A DNA stretch of 36,049 bases from Streptomyces roseochromogenus subsp. oscitans DS 12.976 (GCF_000497445.1 NZ_CM002285.1:6405767-6441815), one strand, 5' to 3'; shown: positions 17,403-25,829, counted from the stretch's first letter. Program-made: numbers and translations. Notes: generated from the letters alone by a model not told the origin.

Positions 17403-18620
17403 GTGCGCGCTTCGCACGGACTGCGTGTGCTCTCGGTCTACGAGGGTTTCTTCACCGGAGGAGCCCGGATCGTGCACACCGACGTCGTACGGGGACTGGC
17501 CGAGGGCGGCCAGTCCCACCACGTCCTCAGCATCCATGGCGAGGTCCTGCGCGAGGCCACCCGGCAGCGCATGCAGGACGACCACTGCTACCGGGAGCTG
17601 ACCGCCGGCGGCATCGGCGTCACCACGCTCGGCCGCAGCGCGGGCCTGGTGGACGGGGCGCTCGCGGCGAACGTTTTCAGCGGGCCCGAGCTGGCCGAAA
17701 CCGCGCGGGCGATGGCCGCGGCGGATGTGATCCTCTCGCTGAAGGAGCAGCCACTCGCCCTGCTGAACCAGGCCGGCCTGCCCCGCCGCCCGGTCGTGGT
17801 CGCTCTGCACCGCTCCGACCCGGAGAACCAGGGCCCCGCGCTGGACGAGCTGAAGGCCGCCATCGCCGACGGCACGGTGGCCGCGTGCGTGTGCTGCGCC
17901 GAGTCCACGCGGGCCGCCTACGAGGCCGTCGGCATCCCGGCCGGGCTGCTGCACGTCATCCCCAACGGCGTCGACCTGCTCCGGTTCCGCCCCGACCTGG
18001 CGGCACGGCTCGCCCTGCGCGCCTCGCTCGGTATCGCCGACCGGGCGCCCGTGGTCGTCTTCGCGGCCCGGTACGCCCCGATGAAGAACGTTCCCCTGCT
18101 GCTGCGCGCGGCCCGCGCCTGGCTCGCCCGCGAGGGGGGCGGGCACGTGGTGATGTGCGGGGCCGGGATGACCCCGGGCAACTCCGGGCTGCGCGCCGAC
18201 CTCGCCGCCGCCTTCGCGGACGCGCCGGGCCTCGCCGACCGGGTGCATCTGCTCGGCGTACGGCACGACATGCCGGCCGTGTACGCCGCCGCCGATGTCG
18301 TCGCCCTGACGTCCGTGTCCGGCGAGGCGGCGCCGCTGTGCCTGATCGAGGGCATGATGTGCGGCGCGGTCCCGGTGACGACCGACGTCGGCGACAGCGC
18401 GGCCATCGTCACCGGGCTCGGCTTCGTCACCCCGCCGGACCCTGGCGCGATCGCCCTGTCCTGGACGGCCGCGGTCGCGGGCCGTGCGGACCTCGCCCCG
18501 GACCTGGAGGCCGCCCGCGAGCGCTTCAGCCGCACCCGGATGATCGCGGCCTACGCGGCGCTGCTCGACCGTCTGCACGCGGAGGCCGTCCGCGCGCCGT
18601 CGCTCCCGGAGCCGCTGTAG
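17403..18620 (+). CDS. GT4-family glycosyltransferase
   Basis: Protein of 405 residues starting at GTG 17403 (MRASHGLRVLSVYEGFFTGG). It has the GT-B two-domain fold: an N-terminal acceptor half with GGARIVHTDVVRGLAEGG, the hinge VIPNGVDLLRFRPD near residue 185, and a C-terminal nucleotide-sugar half with VVFAARYAPMKNVPLLLRA, HLLGVRHDMPAVYAAADVV and the E-x7-E element GEAAPLCLIEG. It transfers a sugar from an activated donor, probably to a lipid or polysaccharide, at the cytoplasmic side. No other sugar genes lie nearby. It converges on the SGNH esterase with 16 bp between stops. Confidence 0.88.
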   Translation: MRASHGLRVLSVYEGFFTGGARIVHTDVVRGLAEGGQSHHVLSIHGEVLREATRQRMQDDHCYRELTAGGIGVTTLGRSAGLVDGALAANVFSGPELAETARAMAAADVILSLKEQPLALLNQAGLPRRPVVVALHRSDPENQGPALDELKAAIADGTVAACVCCAESTRAAYEAVGIPAGLLHVIPNGVDLLRFRPDLAARLALRASLGIADRAPVVVFAARYAPMKNVPLLLRAARAWLAREGGGHVVMCGAGMTPGNSGLRADLAAAFADAPGLADRVHLLGVRHDMPAVYAAADVVALTSVSGEAAPLCLIEGMMCGAVPVTTDVGDSAAIVTGLGFVTPPDPGAIALSWTAAVAGRADLAPDLEAARERFSRTRMIAAYAALLDRLHAEAVRAPSLPEPL

Positions 18621-18636
18621 CGGGCGCCGCCCCGGT

Positions 18637-19449
18637 TCAGGCGGCCCGGTCGAGGGCCGGGAGGTAGCCGAGCGACTGTCCCGGGGCCGTCGGGTGGTAC
18701 GACTCGGTGACGACCGGTACGTCGACGCCGCGCAGCCAGGGGCTCCGGGAGCAGATCTCGTGGCCGGCGAAGGCGGCCCTGACGTCGGCGAAGGTGAACC
18801 CGTGGGCGGCGGCGCGCCGGGCGATCACGGCGTCGAGGTGGTCCACGCCGTCGTTGACGGCGGCGCGCGCCCGGTCCTGGAGGCCGACCTCGCAGGTGCC
18901 CCTCAGGTGGTAGAAGCGCGGATAGCCGAGCACGACGACACGGGCGGCGGGGGCGCGGTCCCGGATGGCCGAGTAGAGCCGGTCCAGGTTGCGCACGAGG
19001 GGCCCGTCCATGGTCGTACGCGCGCGGGCGATGGCGGACAGGCAACGGGAGGTGCCGCCCAGGGCGCAGGTCGTCATGACGGCGGCGAAGCCCGAGTCGC
19101 TGCCGCCGACGGTCAGGGTGACCAGCCGGGTACGGGGGCCGAGCGGGCCGAGCTGGCCGGACCGGACGTCGTCGGCCTGGGCGCCGTTGCACGCGGGGAA
19201 GGCGAAGGACGTCGCCCCGTGCGCCGAGGCCCACAGGACGGGGTACGCCCGGCTGCTGCGCTTGCAGGCCGTGCGGCCGGGGAGGTAGTCGCCGGCCCCG
19301 ACGCCGGCGGAGTAGGAGTCACCGAGGGCCACATAGCTCACGGCTGCCGTGCTCAGCGGGGCCCCTTCCACCGTCGCGGGGGTGGCGGAGAGACAGGCCG
19401 TGGCGAGCAGCAGAGAGGACGAACACGACGCTATCCAGGAATGTCGCAT
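18637..19449 (-). CDS. secreted SGNH/GDSL hydrolase
   Basis: Protein of 270 residues with an N-terminal signal peptide (MRHSWIASCSSSLLLATACL). Block I is GDSYSAGVGAG with the nucleophile Ser; block III is GGSDSGFAAV, where Ser replaces the usual oxyanion Asn of GGND; block V is ESYHPTAPGQ with the catalytic His. Six cysteines in the mature part fit the three disulfides of Streptomyces SGNH esterases and lipases. It probably cleaves esters or lipids outside the cell. The GGGAGG ribosome-binding site is only 1 bp from the ATG, unusually close, but the signal peptide supports this start. The only upstream start (19545) would add 32 residues before the signal. Confidence 0.87.
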   Translation of the reverse strand: MRHSWIASCSSSLLLATACLSATPATVEGAPLSTAAVSYVALGDSYSAGVGAGDYLPGRTACKRSSRAYPVLWASAHGATSFAFPACNGAQADDVRSGQLGPLGPRTRLVTLTVGGSDSGFAAVMTTCALGGTSRCLSAIARARTTMDGPLVRNLDRLYSAIRDRAPAARVVVLGYPRFYHLRGTCEVGLQDRARAAVNDGVDHLDAVIARRAAAHGFTFADVRAAFAGHEICSRSPWLRGVDVPVVTESYHPTAPGQSLGYLPALDRAA

Positions 19450-19651
19450 ACCTCCCGTGTACCGTGGCCCGAACGGCCGCCGCCCGTCGGACTCATCCGT
19501 GCGGGTGAACTTTCCACGGTGACACGGAGTGACGGCGAGCGTCACACGTACCCGGGCGTCACGCGTGTGCGGGCAGCGGATTGCTCAGGTCGGTCTCGCG
19601 GGCAGGTTGCAGAGCCACGGTCTCATCGGTCACACCGGTCACCGTAACGAC

Positions 19652-19690
19652 GAGGAGGGGCCACCGGAATCGGTCCGGCGGCCCCTCCTC
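19652..19690. terminator. terminator downstream of the AbiEi-like gene
   Basis: Perfect 11-bp arms GAGGAGGGGCC and GGCCCCTCCTC; the 17-base loop itself pairs CCGG with CCGG. It lies 50 bp past the stop of the reverse-strand gene at 19741 and upstream of the SGNH gene. Confidence 0.75.
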
Positions 19691-19740
19691 TCCCCTCCTG
19701 AGGGCTCTCTGCGGCCCTCTTGATGCCTCCCGGTCCGTCA

Positions 19741-20778
19741 CTACCGGGGGAGCACCACGACATAGGCGGCCGGGTCGCGGTCGACGGAGGCCATCAGGGC
19801 CGTGCGGACCACCGTGGCCTGCTGCTCCCGGGCGTCCCTGAGCTTCTTCGGGGTGATGTACACGACCGTGATACCCAGCCGTTCCAGGTGCTCGCGCTTG
19901 CGGGCGTACTCCGACCACAGCGCGTCGTCGTCCTGGCGGGGCGCGCGGGTGTCGAGTTCCACCGCCACCGCCTGGTCGGGCCAGTACGCGTCCACGCCGC
20001 CGAGGTGCGGGCCGCCGGGCAGCCGCAGGTCGACGTTCCAGACCGGGTCGGGCAGCCCGTGCTCGCTCACCATCCGGTACAGCCGGTCCTCGGCGATCGA
20101 GCGGCCCTCGGCCAGAAGCGCGTCCACCGCGTCCACCACATGGGGCCGGTTCAGCAGCTTGGCGTGGGTCAACTCGCGGACCACGGCGGCCGGTTCGCAG
20201 TGGCCGCCGCGCACCGCCTCGGTCAGCAGCCGCCGTACCGCCTGCGCGTCCGTCAGCTCCGCCACCGCGTCCGCCAGCGCCCGCGGCACCGGCGCCACCG
20301 GCAGGCCCGTCACCGCCTTGGGCGTGGGCAGGACATGGGCGCGCAGGACGCGGACGTACCCCGCGGTACGCACCCGCCGCTGGCGCGGGATCAGGACGTC
20401 GACGTGGTCCAGGGACAGGAGCGGCGGGGTGGCCGAGAAGCCGTAGAGGGTGAGGGCGGCCAGGCCCGTGATCATCGCCTCCGCGTAGAGCGGGCGATGC
20501 GGTTCCTCCGCCGTCGGCTGGGCCGGGACGCCCGGCGTCGACTCGCGGGCCGCGTACAGCAGGGCCCCGTGCAGCCGTTCCTCGGTGGTCGGCGGGCCGG
20601 GGTGCAGCAGGACCACGTTCGGCAGCAGCAGCTGCCAGGGGCCGCCGGGGTGGCACTGCTCGCTCAGCTCGGCCGACGTCACACCGTGGGACCGGAGTTG
20701 AGCCACCGTCAGGACACGGCGGTGGACGTCGGAGAGGTGGCGGAGGGGGCGGGGGGAGAGCGGGGTGTTGTGGGTCAT
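19741..20778 (-). CDS. AbiEi-antitoxin-like / DUF559-like protein
   Basis: Protein of 345 residues starting MTHNTPLSPRPLRHLSD. The N-terminal part (HRRVLTVAQLRSHGVTSAEL, then GGPWQLLLPNVVLLHPGPP) looks like the winged-helix region of AbiEi-type antitoxins. The C-terminal 70 residues (GVDAYWPDQAVAVELDTRAP, DDDALWSEYARKREHLERLG, ITVVYITPKKL) resemble the DUF559/Vsr-type PD-(D/E)xK nuclease fold, with Asp and E-L-D in plausible metal positions. This architecture is frequent in actinobacteria and usually lacks a toxin partner; none is seen here, so I do not call a toxin-antitoxin system. Role unknown, possibly DNA binding or nicking. Confidence 0.7.
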   Translation of the reverse strand: MTHNTPLSPRPLRHLSDVHRRVLTVAQLRSHGVTSAELSEQCHPGGPWQLLLPNVVLLHPGPPTTEERLHGALLYAARESTPGVPAQPTAEEPHRPLYAEAMITGLAALTLYGFSATPPLLSLDHVDVLIPRQRRVRTAGYVRVLRAHVLPTPKAVTGLPVAPVPRALADAVAELTDAQAVRRLLTEAVRGGHCEPAAVVRELTHAKLLNRPHVVDAVDALLAEGRSIAEDRLYRMVSEHGLPDPVWNVDLRLPGGPHLGGVDAYWPDQAVAVELDTRAPRQDDDALWSEYARKREHLERLGITVVYITPKKLRDAREQQATVVRTALMASVDRDPAAYVVVLPR

Positions 20779-20892
20779 GGCGTCGGGATTCCCGCGCCCC
20801 GCCCCGCCCTTAACCGCTGTTACAGGGCCGTCGATGAATACAGACAAGGTGGGACTAAAGGTCAGGTGTTCGGATACCGAGTAGGGACAGGA

Positions 20893-20926
20893 AACCCCTG
20901 GTCCGATCGGGTGCGGACCAGGGGTT
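20893..20926. terminator. strong terminator downstream of the second pepN
   Basis: Perfect 13-bp arms AACCCCTGGTCCG and CGGACCAGGGGTT around an 8-base loop, 80 bp past the reverse-strand pepN stop. A further 7-bp repeat GTTACGG/CCGTAAC (20924-20954) partly overlaps it. Confidence 0.85.
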
Positions 20927-21005
20927 ACGGTTCCGATGGAACGAATTCCGTAACGGTCACCGGCGGCCCAAACTCAGGCCAAAGGTCGGCCGGTGTCAGG
21001 CGGTG

Positions 21006-23597
21006 TCAGCCGGCGATCGCCGTCGCGTCGCACGCCTGTGCGCGCAGCGCCCGTGCCAGATCGTCCCGCGCCTCCAGCACCAGCCGGCGCAGCGCCGGCG
21101 CCGCGTCCCGGTGCTCCGCCAGCCACGCGTCCGTCGCCTGAAGCGTCTCCGGGCGGTCCTGCAGCGCCGGGAACAGGCCCCGTACGACATCCATGCCGAT
21201 CTGGATCGACCGCTCCCGCCACACCCGCTCGATCGCCGCGAAGTACTTCTCCGCGTACGGCGCGGTCAGCTCCCGCTGCGACGGCTGCCCGAAGCCCGCG
21301 ATCGTCGCCTCCACCAGCGCGTTCGACAGCGCCTCGGACTCCACCACCTGCGCCCACGCCTGCGCCTTGACCGCCGCCGACGGACGGGCCGCCAGACAGC
21401 GGACCTGGTGCCGTTTGCCGGACGCCGTGTCGTCCCGGGCCAGCTCCGCCGCCAGCGTGGACTCGTCGGCCGCGCCGTGCGCCGCCAGCGGTTCCAGGAA
21501 CGCCCAGCGCAGCTCCTGGTCCATCTCCAGGCCGTCGATCGCCGACGTGCCGTCCAGCAGGTCCGTCAGCAGCTTCAGGTCCGGCTCGGCGAAGGCGACG
21601 GTCGCGAAGAACCGCGCCCAGGCCAGCTGGTGCTCGCTGCCCGGCTCGGCCTCCCGCAACTCCCGCAGCGCACCCTCCGCCAGCAGCTCGGCGCCGGTCT
21701 CCCGCCACTGCGGGGCGGCGTAGTACTCCAGCGCCGAGTTCGCCCACGCGTGCAGCATCTGCAGCACACCGATGTCGGACTCGCGGCCCGCGAACCGCAG
21801 CACCAGATCGACGAAGTCCCGCGCCGGCAGCAGCGCGTCCCGGGTCAGATTCCACAGCGCCGACCAGCACAGGGCGCGGGCCAGCGGGTCGGTCAGCGCG
21901 CCCAGATGCTCGCGCAGGGTGGCCAGCGAGGTGTCGTCGAAGCGGATCTTGCAGTACGTCAGGTCGTCGTCGTTGACCAGCACCAGGTCCGGGGCCTCGG
22001 CGCCCACGAGGTCCGCGACGAGCGTGCGCGGCCCCTCCACATCGGTCTCCACGCGCGCGTACCGCTCCAGCGCACCCTCGGGCGTACGGCAGTACAGGCC
22101 CACCGCTACCCGGTGCGGGCGCTCCTCGGGATGCGACTCCGGTGCCTCCTGCACGACCGCCAGCTCGGCCACCCGGCCCGCCGCGTCCAGCAGCACCTGC
22201 GGTGTCAGCGAGTTGACCCCGGCCGTCTGCAGCCATGCACGCGCCCACGCGGACATGTCCCGGCCGCTGGTCTCGCCCAGCACCGACAGCAGGTCGCCGA
22301 GGCGCGTGTTGCCGTACGCGTGCCGCTTGAAGTAGCGGCGGGCGCCCTCCAGGAACGCGTCCTGGCCGACGTACGCCACCAGCTGCTTGAGCACCGAGGC
22401 GCCCTTGGCGTACGTGATGCCGTCGAAGTTCAGCTTGGCGTCCTCCAGGTCATGGATGTCCGCCGTGACCGGATGCGTGGAGGGCAGCTGGTCCGCGCGG
22501 TACGCCCAGGCCTTGCGGCGGTTGGCGAAGGTGATCCACGCGTCGGTGAAGCGGGTCGCGCCGACGGCTCCGAACGTGCCCATGAAGTCCGCGAAGGACT
22601 CCTTCAGCCACAGGTCGTCCCACCACTCCATGGTGACCAGGTCGCCGAACCACATGTGCGCCATCTCGTGCAGGATGACGTTGGCCCGCGCCTCGTACGA
22701 GGCCTGCGTGACCTTCCCGCGGAAGATGTACTCCTCGCGGAAGGTCACCAGGCCCGGGTTCTCCATCGCGCCCAGGTTGTACTCCGGGACGAACGCCTGG
22801 TCGTACTTCCCGAACGGGTACGGGTAGTCGAAGTGGTCGTGGAAGAAGTCCAGGCCCTGCTTGGTGATCAGGAAGACGTCGTCGGCGTCGAAGTGCGGGG
22901 CGAGCCCCTTGCGGCACAGCGCGCCGAGCGGGATCTCCAGCTTGGTGCCGTCCTCGAAGGTGCGGGTGTAGGAGTCGGTGACGTAGTGGTACGGCCCCGC
23001 CACCACACACGTGATGTAGGTCGAGATCGGCTTGGTCTCCGCGAATTTCCATACGCCGTCGGCCAGTTCGCCCGCGCCGTTGCTCCACACCGTCCAGCCC
23101 TCGGGCGCGCGCACCTCGAAGCGGTAGGGCGCCTTGAGATCCGGCTGCTCGAAGTTCGCGAAGACGCGCCTGGAGTCGGCCGGCTCGTACTGCGTGTAGA
23201 GGTAGACCTCGCCGTCCTCGGGGTCGACGAAGCGGTGCAGGCCCTCGCCGGTGCGCGAGTAGGCGCACTGCGCGTCCACCACCAGCTCGTTCTCCGCGGC
23301 CAGGTCCTCCAGCGCGATCCGCGCGCCGTCGAAGACCTCGCCCGGGTCCAGATCCCGGCCGTTGAGCGACACGGAGGTCACGCTCGGCGCGATCAGATCG
23401 GCGAAGCTCGCGGCCCCCGGCTCGTTGCAGCGGAAGCGGATCGTGGTCACCGAGCGGAACGTGCGCGGCGCCCCGCCCTCGGAGTCCCCGTCGCCGATGA
23501 CGGCGGACCTGAGGTCCAGGGACACGTCGTACCCGTCGACGGACAGCAGGGCGGCCCGCTCCCGGGCCTCGTCGCGGGACAGATTCTCACCGGGCAC
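21006..23597 (-). CDS. pepN: aminopeptidase N, second M1 paralogue
   Basis: Protein of 863 residues. GTG 23595-23597 is chosen because the protein then starts MPGENLSRDEARERAALLSV, parallel to the first PepN, and GAGGGA lies 9 bp upstream; GTG 23604-23606 would touch that site. Catalytic motifs are intact: GAMEN at 276-280, HEMAH at 310-314 with Glu333 in LKESFA, and the ITYAKGAS tyrosine. The helical C-terminal half matches the first copy throughout. It is cytoplasmic and should release N-terminal residues from peptides. It diverges from the DsbA-fold gene and ends in a strong terminator. Differences outside the active site suggest changed substrate preference. Confidence 0.93.
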   Translation of the reverse strand: MPGENLSRDEARERAALLSVDGYDVSLDLRSAVIGDGDSEGGAPRTFRSVTTIRFRCNEPGAASFADLIAPSVTSVSLNGRDLDPGEVFDGARIALEDLAAENELVVDAQCAYSRTGEGLHRFVDPEDGEVYLYTQYEPADSRRVFANFEQPDLKAPYRFEVRAPEGWTVWSNGAGELADGVWKFAETKPISTYITCVVAGPYHYVTDSYTRTFEDGTKLEIPLGALCRKGLAPHFDADDVFLITKQGLDFFHDHFDYPYPFGKYDQAFVPEYNLGAMENPGLVTFREEYIFRGKVTQASYEARANVILHEMAHMWFGDLVTMEWWDDLWLKESFADFMGTFGAVGATRFTDAWITFANRRKAWAYRADQLPSTHPVTADIHDLEDAKLNFDGITYAKGASVLKQLVAYVGQDAFLEGARRYFKRHAYGNTRLGDLLSVLGETSGRDMSAWARAWLQTAGVNSLTPQVLLDAAGRVAELAVVQEAPESHPEERPHRVAVGLYCRTPEGALERYARVETDVEGPRTLVADLVGAEAPDLVLVNDDDLTYCKIRFDDTSLATLREHLGALTDPLARALCWSALWNLTRDALLPARDFVDLVLRFAGRESDIGVLQMLHAWANSALEYYAAPQWRETGAELLAEGALRELREAEPGSEHQLAWARFFATVAFAEPDLKLLTDLLDGTSAIDGLEMDQELRWAFLEPLAAHGAADESTLAAELARDDTASGKRHQVRCLAARPSAAVKAQAWAQVVESEALSNALVEATIAGFGQPSQRELTAPYAEKYFAAIERVWRERSIQIGMDVVRGLFPALQDRPETLQATDAWLAEHRDAAPALRRLVLEARDDLARALRAQACDATAIAG

Positions 23598-23652
23598 GGG
23601 CGGCACTCCCTCGTGGTCGTGTGAACGACGGCTGACGTCGATGACGGCTGAA

Positions 23653-23689
23653 CAGGACCGATCCTGCCATGTGCCCCTGACAGGGGGCA
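23653..23689. promoter_or_regulatory. two dyads in the pepN / nitroreductase-like divergent region
   Basis: CAGGA-CCGA-TCCTG (23653-23666) and TGCCCC-TGACAG-GGGGCA (23672-23689) lie side by side between the divergent starts at 23597 and 23761. A third pair, GGGGAA and TTCCCC (23725-23748), lies nearer the forward gene. They are candidate operators or promoter-proximal hairpins. Confidence 0.3.
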
Positions 23690-23760
23690 GCAGGGAATGG
23701 CCGGGCGGACCGGGACGTTCTCAGGGGGAATACGGGAAAGCGTTCCCCTTGAGGAGAGAC

Positions 23761-24405
23761 ATGTCGGAGAAGACCCCCGTCGACTTCTGGTTCGACCCGG
23801 TGTGCCCCTGGGCCTGGATGACCTCCCGCTGGGTGCTGGAGGTGGAGAAGGTCCGCGACATCGAGGTCCGCTGGCATGTGATGAGCCTGTCGGTGCTCAA
23901 CGAGGACCGGCTGGATGAGCTGCCGGAGGAGTACGCCGAGAACATGCGGCCCGGCGGCAAGACCTGGTGGCCGGTCCGGGTGGTGATCGCGGCCCAGCAG
24001 CTGCACGGCGACGCCGCGGTGGGCAGGCTCTACACCGCGCTCGGCACCCGCTTCCACAACGAGGGCCTCGGTGTGAACCGCGACAGCATCGCCGCGGCCC
24101 TCGCCGACGCGGGCCTGCCCGCAGACCTGGTCGAGTACGGCGAGAAGGACACCTACGACACCGAGCTGCGCGCCTCCCACAAGGAGGGCATCGACAAGGT
24201 CGGTCAGGACGTCGGCACCCCGGTCATCGCGCTGCCCGGCCCCGACGGGGAGCAGATCGCCTTCTTCGGCCCGGTCGTCACCCCCGCCCCCAAGGGCGAG
24301 GAGGCGGCCCGCCTGTGGGACGGCGCGGTCGCCGTCGCCTCGGTCCCGGGCTTCTACGAGCTCAAGCGCACCCGCACCAAGGGCCCGGACTTCAGCAACC
24401 TGTAG
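23761..24405 (+). CDS. DsbA-fold protein, mycothiol-dependent nitroreductase (Rv2466c-like) family
   Basis: Protein of 214 residues with a clear GAGGAGAG ribosome-binding site before ATG 23761. The N-terminal thioredoxin strand leads to PVDFWFDPVCPWAW, and the end TPVIALPGPDGEQIAFFGPV contains the cis-Pro loop. The overall shape and the W-H-V-M-S-L-S-V-L segment match the actinobacterial DsbA/FrnE-like group that includes Mycobacterium Rv2466c, a mycothiol-linked oxidoreductase. The active-site motif here is CPWA (Cys15) where I recall CPWC in Rv2466c, so only one active-site thiol is present. It is cytoplasmic, with no signal peptide. Confidence 0.83.
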   Translation: MSEKTPVDFWFDPVCPWAWMTSRWVLEVEKVRDIEVRWHVMSLSVLNEDRLDELPEEYAENMRPGGKTWWPVRVVIAAQQLHGDAAVGRLYTALGTRFHNEGLGVNRDSIAAALADAGLPADLVEYGEKDTYDTELRASHKEGIDKVGQDVGTPVIALPGPDGEQIAFFGPVVTPAPKGEEAARLWDGAVAVASVPGFYELKRTRTKGPDFSNL

Positions 24406-24414
24406 GTCCCGGTG

Positions 24415-24448
24415 AACGGGCCCTGCGCCGCTCGGCGCCGGGCCCGTT
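24415..24448. terminator. bidirectional terminator between convergent genes
   Basis: Left arm AACGGGCCCTGCGCCG pairs with right arm CGGCGCCGGGCCCGTT with one mismatch and a 2-base apex, followed by TTTC. It abuts the stop codon of the reverse-strand gene at 24449. Confidence 0.85.
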
Positions 24449-24874
24449 TCACGTGCCCGGCTTGAGGAAGAACAGCCCGGCGATGGCCCCGGCCCTGTCG
24501 AAGCTGACGCGGAACTCGCCGGGGCCGTGTGCCATCCGCAGGGGCACGCTGACCACGGTGAACTGGCCGAACGCGACATCCTTGGGATTCTGGTGCGAGC
24601 GATAGTCACCGAACTGGGCCTCGTAATTGCGCCATGCCTTCTTGAGCGCGTCCGGAGGCAGCTGTCTGCGCACCGTCGCGTCGAAGTGGGCGGTGGCGGC
24701 GGTGTAGTCGCCCTTCACGATGTCGTCGAGTGTCTGCAGTGCGATCGTGTCGTCCTGAGACGCGGCCAGTGCGGAACCCTGGGCCGGCAGCAGGGCGGAT
24801 ACGGCCAGCGCGACCGTGCCCACCGCGCGGGTGAGCCGCCGCTTGCCGCCACGTGCGATGCCGTTGTGGGACAT
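24449..24874 (-). CDS. secreted DUF3887-like protein
   Basis: Protein of 141 residues from ATG 24872-24874 (MSHNGIARGGKRRLTRAVG). GTG starts 6 or 8 codons upstream are equally possible since no strong ribosome-binding site decides. The signal peptide runs through VALAVSALLPAQGSALAASQ. The mature part (IVKGDYTAATAHFDATVRRQ, LPPDALKKAWRNYEAQFGDY, VVSVPLRMAHGPGEFRVSFD, AGAIAGLFFLKPG) matches the small alpha/beta DUF3887 domain, found alone or in front of exported hydrolases. No catalytic residues can be named. It would be an extracellular protein of unknown role. Confidence 0.75.
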   Translation of the reverse strand: MSHNGIARGGKRRLTRAVGTVALAVSALLPAQGSALAASQDDTIALQTLDDIVKGDYTAATAHFDATVRRQLPPDALKKAWRNYEAQFGDYRSHQNPKDVAFGQFTVVSVPLRMAHGPGEFRVSFDRAGAIAGLFFLKPGT

Positions 24875-24949
24875 GCCCTGATCGTGCGCCACCCACACCC
24901 CCCGCGCATGCCGGACGGCCGCGACCAGGGCTTTTGACCCAGCGGCAGG

Positions 24950-24986
24950 GGAAGACCCCGCGAGTCACGTCCTCGCGGGGTCTTCC
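24950..24986. terminator. terminator downstream of sodF
   Basis: Perfect 15-bp arms GGAAGACCCCGCGAG and CTCGCGGGGTCTTCC with a 7-base loop, about 120 bp past the sodF stop on the reverse strand. Confidence 0.85.
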
Positions 24987-25044
24987 GTTCATCCGCCTGC
25001 CCGCGCGAAGGGTGAGAAGACGATCACGAGGCAGGACGTCTCAA

Positions 25045-25101
25045 GGGGATCAGGGGGGGATCAGGGGGATTGGCGGGATCGGCGGGACGGGGGGATCGGG
25101 G
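25045..25101 (+). repeat. G-run tract just after sodF
   Basis: At least six runs of three or more G (GGGG, GGGGGGG, GGGGG, GGG, GGG, GGGGGG, GGGG) separated by short spacers, several reading GGGGATC or GGGATC. It begins immediately past the sodF stop. The G-rich strand is the template for sodF, so the transcript would be C-rich; a DNA quadruplex is conceivable. Confidence 0.6.
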
Positions 25102-25104
25102 CGG

Positions 25105-25752
25105 TCACGGAGCCAGTAGCAGGACGTCGGCGCGGGACTTGGCGGCCGCGTAACGGCGGGCCACGTCCTGCCAGTTGACGACCTGCCACATGGCCTCGAT
25201 GAAGTCCACCTTCTGGTTGCGGTACTGCAGATAGAAGGCGTGCTCCCAGGCGTCGAAGACCAGGATCGGGGTGGCGCCCTGGCCGACGTTGCCCTGGTGG
25301 TCGTAGACCTGCTCCACGACCAGGCGGCCGCTCAGCGGCTCGTACGCCAGCACGCCCCAGCCCGAACCCTGCGTGGTGGCCGCGGCCTTGGAGAGCTGGG
25401 CCTTGAAGGCGGCGAAGGAACCGAAGGACTCCTTGATCGCCTCCGCCAGCTCGCCCACGCCGTCGGCGGCGAGCGGCTCACCGCCGCCGTCCTTCGGGCC
25501 GGTCATGTTCTGCCAGTAGACGCTGTGCAGGATGTGCCCGGAGAGGTGGAAGGCGAGGTTCTTCTCCAGGCCGTTGATCGAGCCCCAGCTCTCCTTGTCC
25601 CGCGCCTCCGCCAGCTGCTCCAGCGTGTCGTTGGCGCCCTTCACATAGGCCGCGTGGTGCTTGTCGTGGTGCAGCTCGATGATCTCCGGGCTGATCACGG
25701 GAGCCAGCGCCGAGTAGTCGTAGGGCAGGTCGGGCAACGTGTAGACGGGCAT
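25105..25752 (-). CDS. sodF: iron (Fe-Zn) superoxide dismutase
   Basis: Protein of 215 residues that converts superoxide to oxygen and hydrogen peroxide in the cytoplasm. Start is ATG 25750-25752 with GGAGG about 9 bp upstream, giving [20 protein letters not shown]. Metal ligands are His28 (IELHHDKHH), His76 (LHSVYW), Asp167 and His171 ([11 protein letters not shown]). The sequence matches the Fe/Mn-SOD family of Streptomyces (SodF). A perfect Nur box lies 24 bp upstream of the start, so it should be repressed when nickel is plentiful and nickel SOD is used instead. It stands alone between two terminators. Confidence 0.96.
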   Translation of the reverse strand: MPVYTLPDLPYDYSALAPVISPEIIELHHDKHHAAYVKGANDTLEQLAEARDKESWGSINGLEKNLAFHLSGHILHSVYWQNMTGPKDGGGEPLAADGVGELAEAIKESFGSFAAFKAQLSKAAATTQGSGWGVLAYEPLSGRLVVEQVYDHQGNVGQGATPILVFDAWEHAFYLQYRNQKVDFIEAMWQVVNWQDVARRYAAAKSRADVLLLAP

Positions 25753-25775
25753 GGGTGATCCCCTCCGGAACCTTA

Positions 25776-25792
25776 TTGCAAGTCTCTTGCAA
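25776..25792. promoter_or_regulatory. Nur box upstream of sodF
   Basis: TTGCAA-GTCTC-TTGCAA is an exact match to the known Streptomyces Nur motif TTGCAA-N5-TTGCAA. It is centred about 32 bp upstream of the sodF start. In Streptomyces coelicolor, nickel-bound Nur represses sodF; the site seen here predicts the same control. Confidence 0.9.
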
Positions 25793-25829
25793 CTACACGC
25801 TAGCAATAACAGTGTGAGAGCAACACAAA

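Noticed and set aside
19741..20778. Type IV toxin-antitoxin system
   Set aside because: Only an AbiEi-like protein is present; no AbiEii-type nucleotidyltransferase gene lies beside it.
21003..23624. Forward open frame of more than 800 codons opposite the second pepN
   Set aside because: Same explanation: mirror frame of a strongly biased gene with Arg/Val/Leu-rich nonsense sequence.
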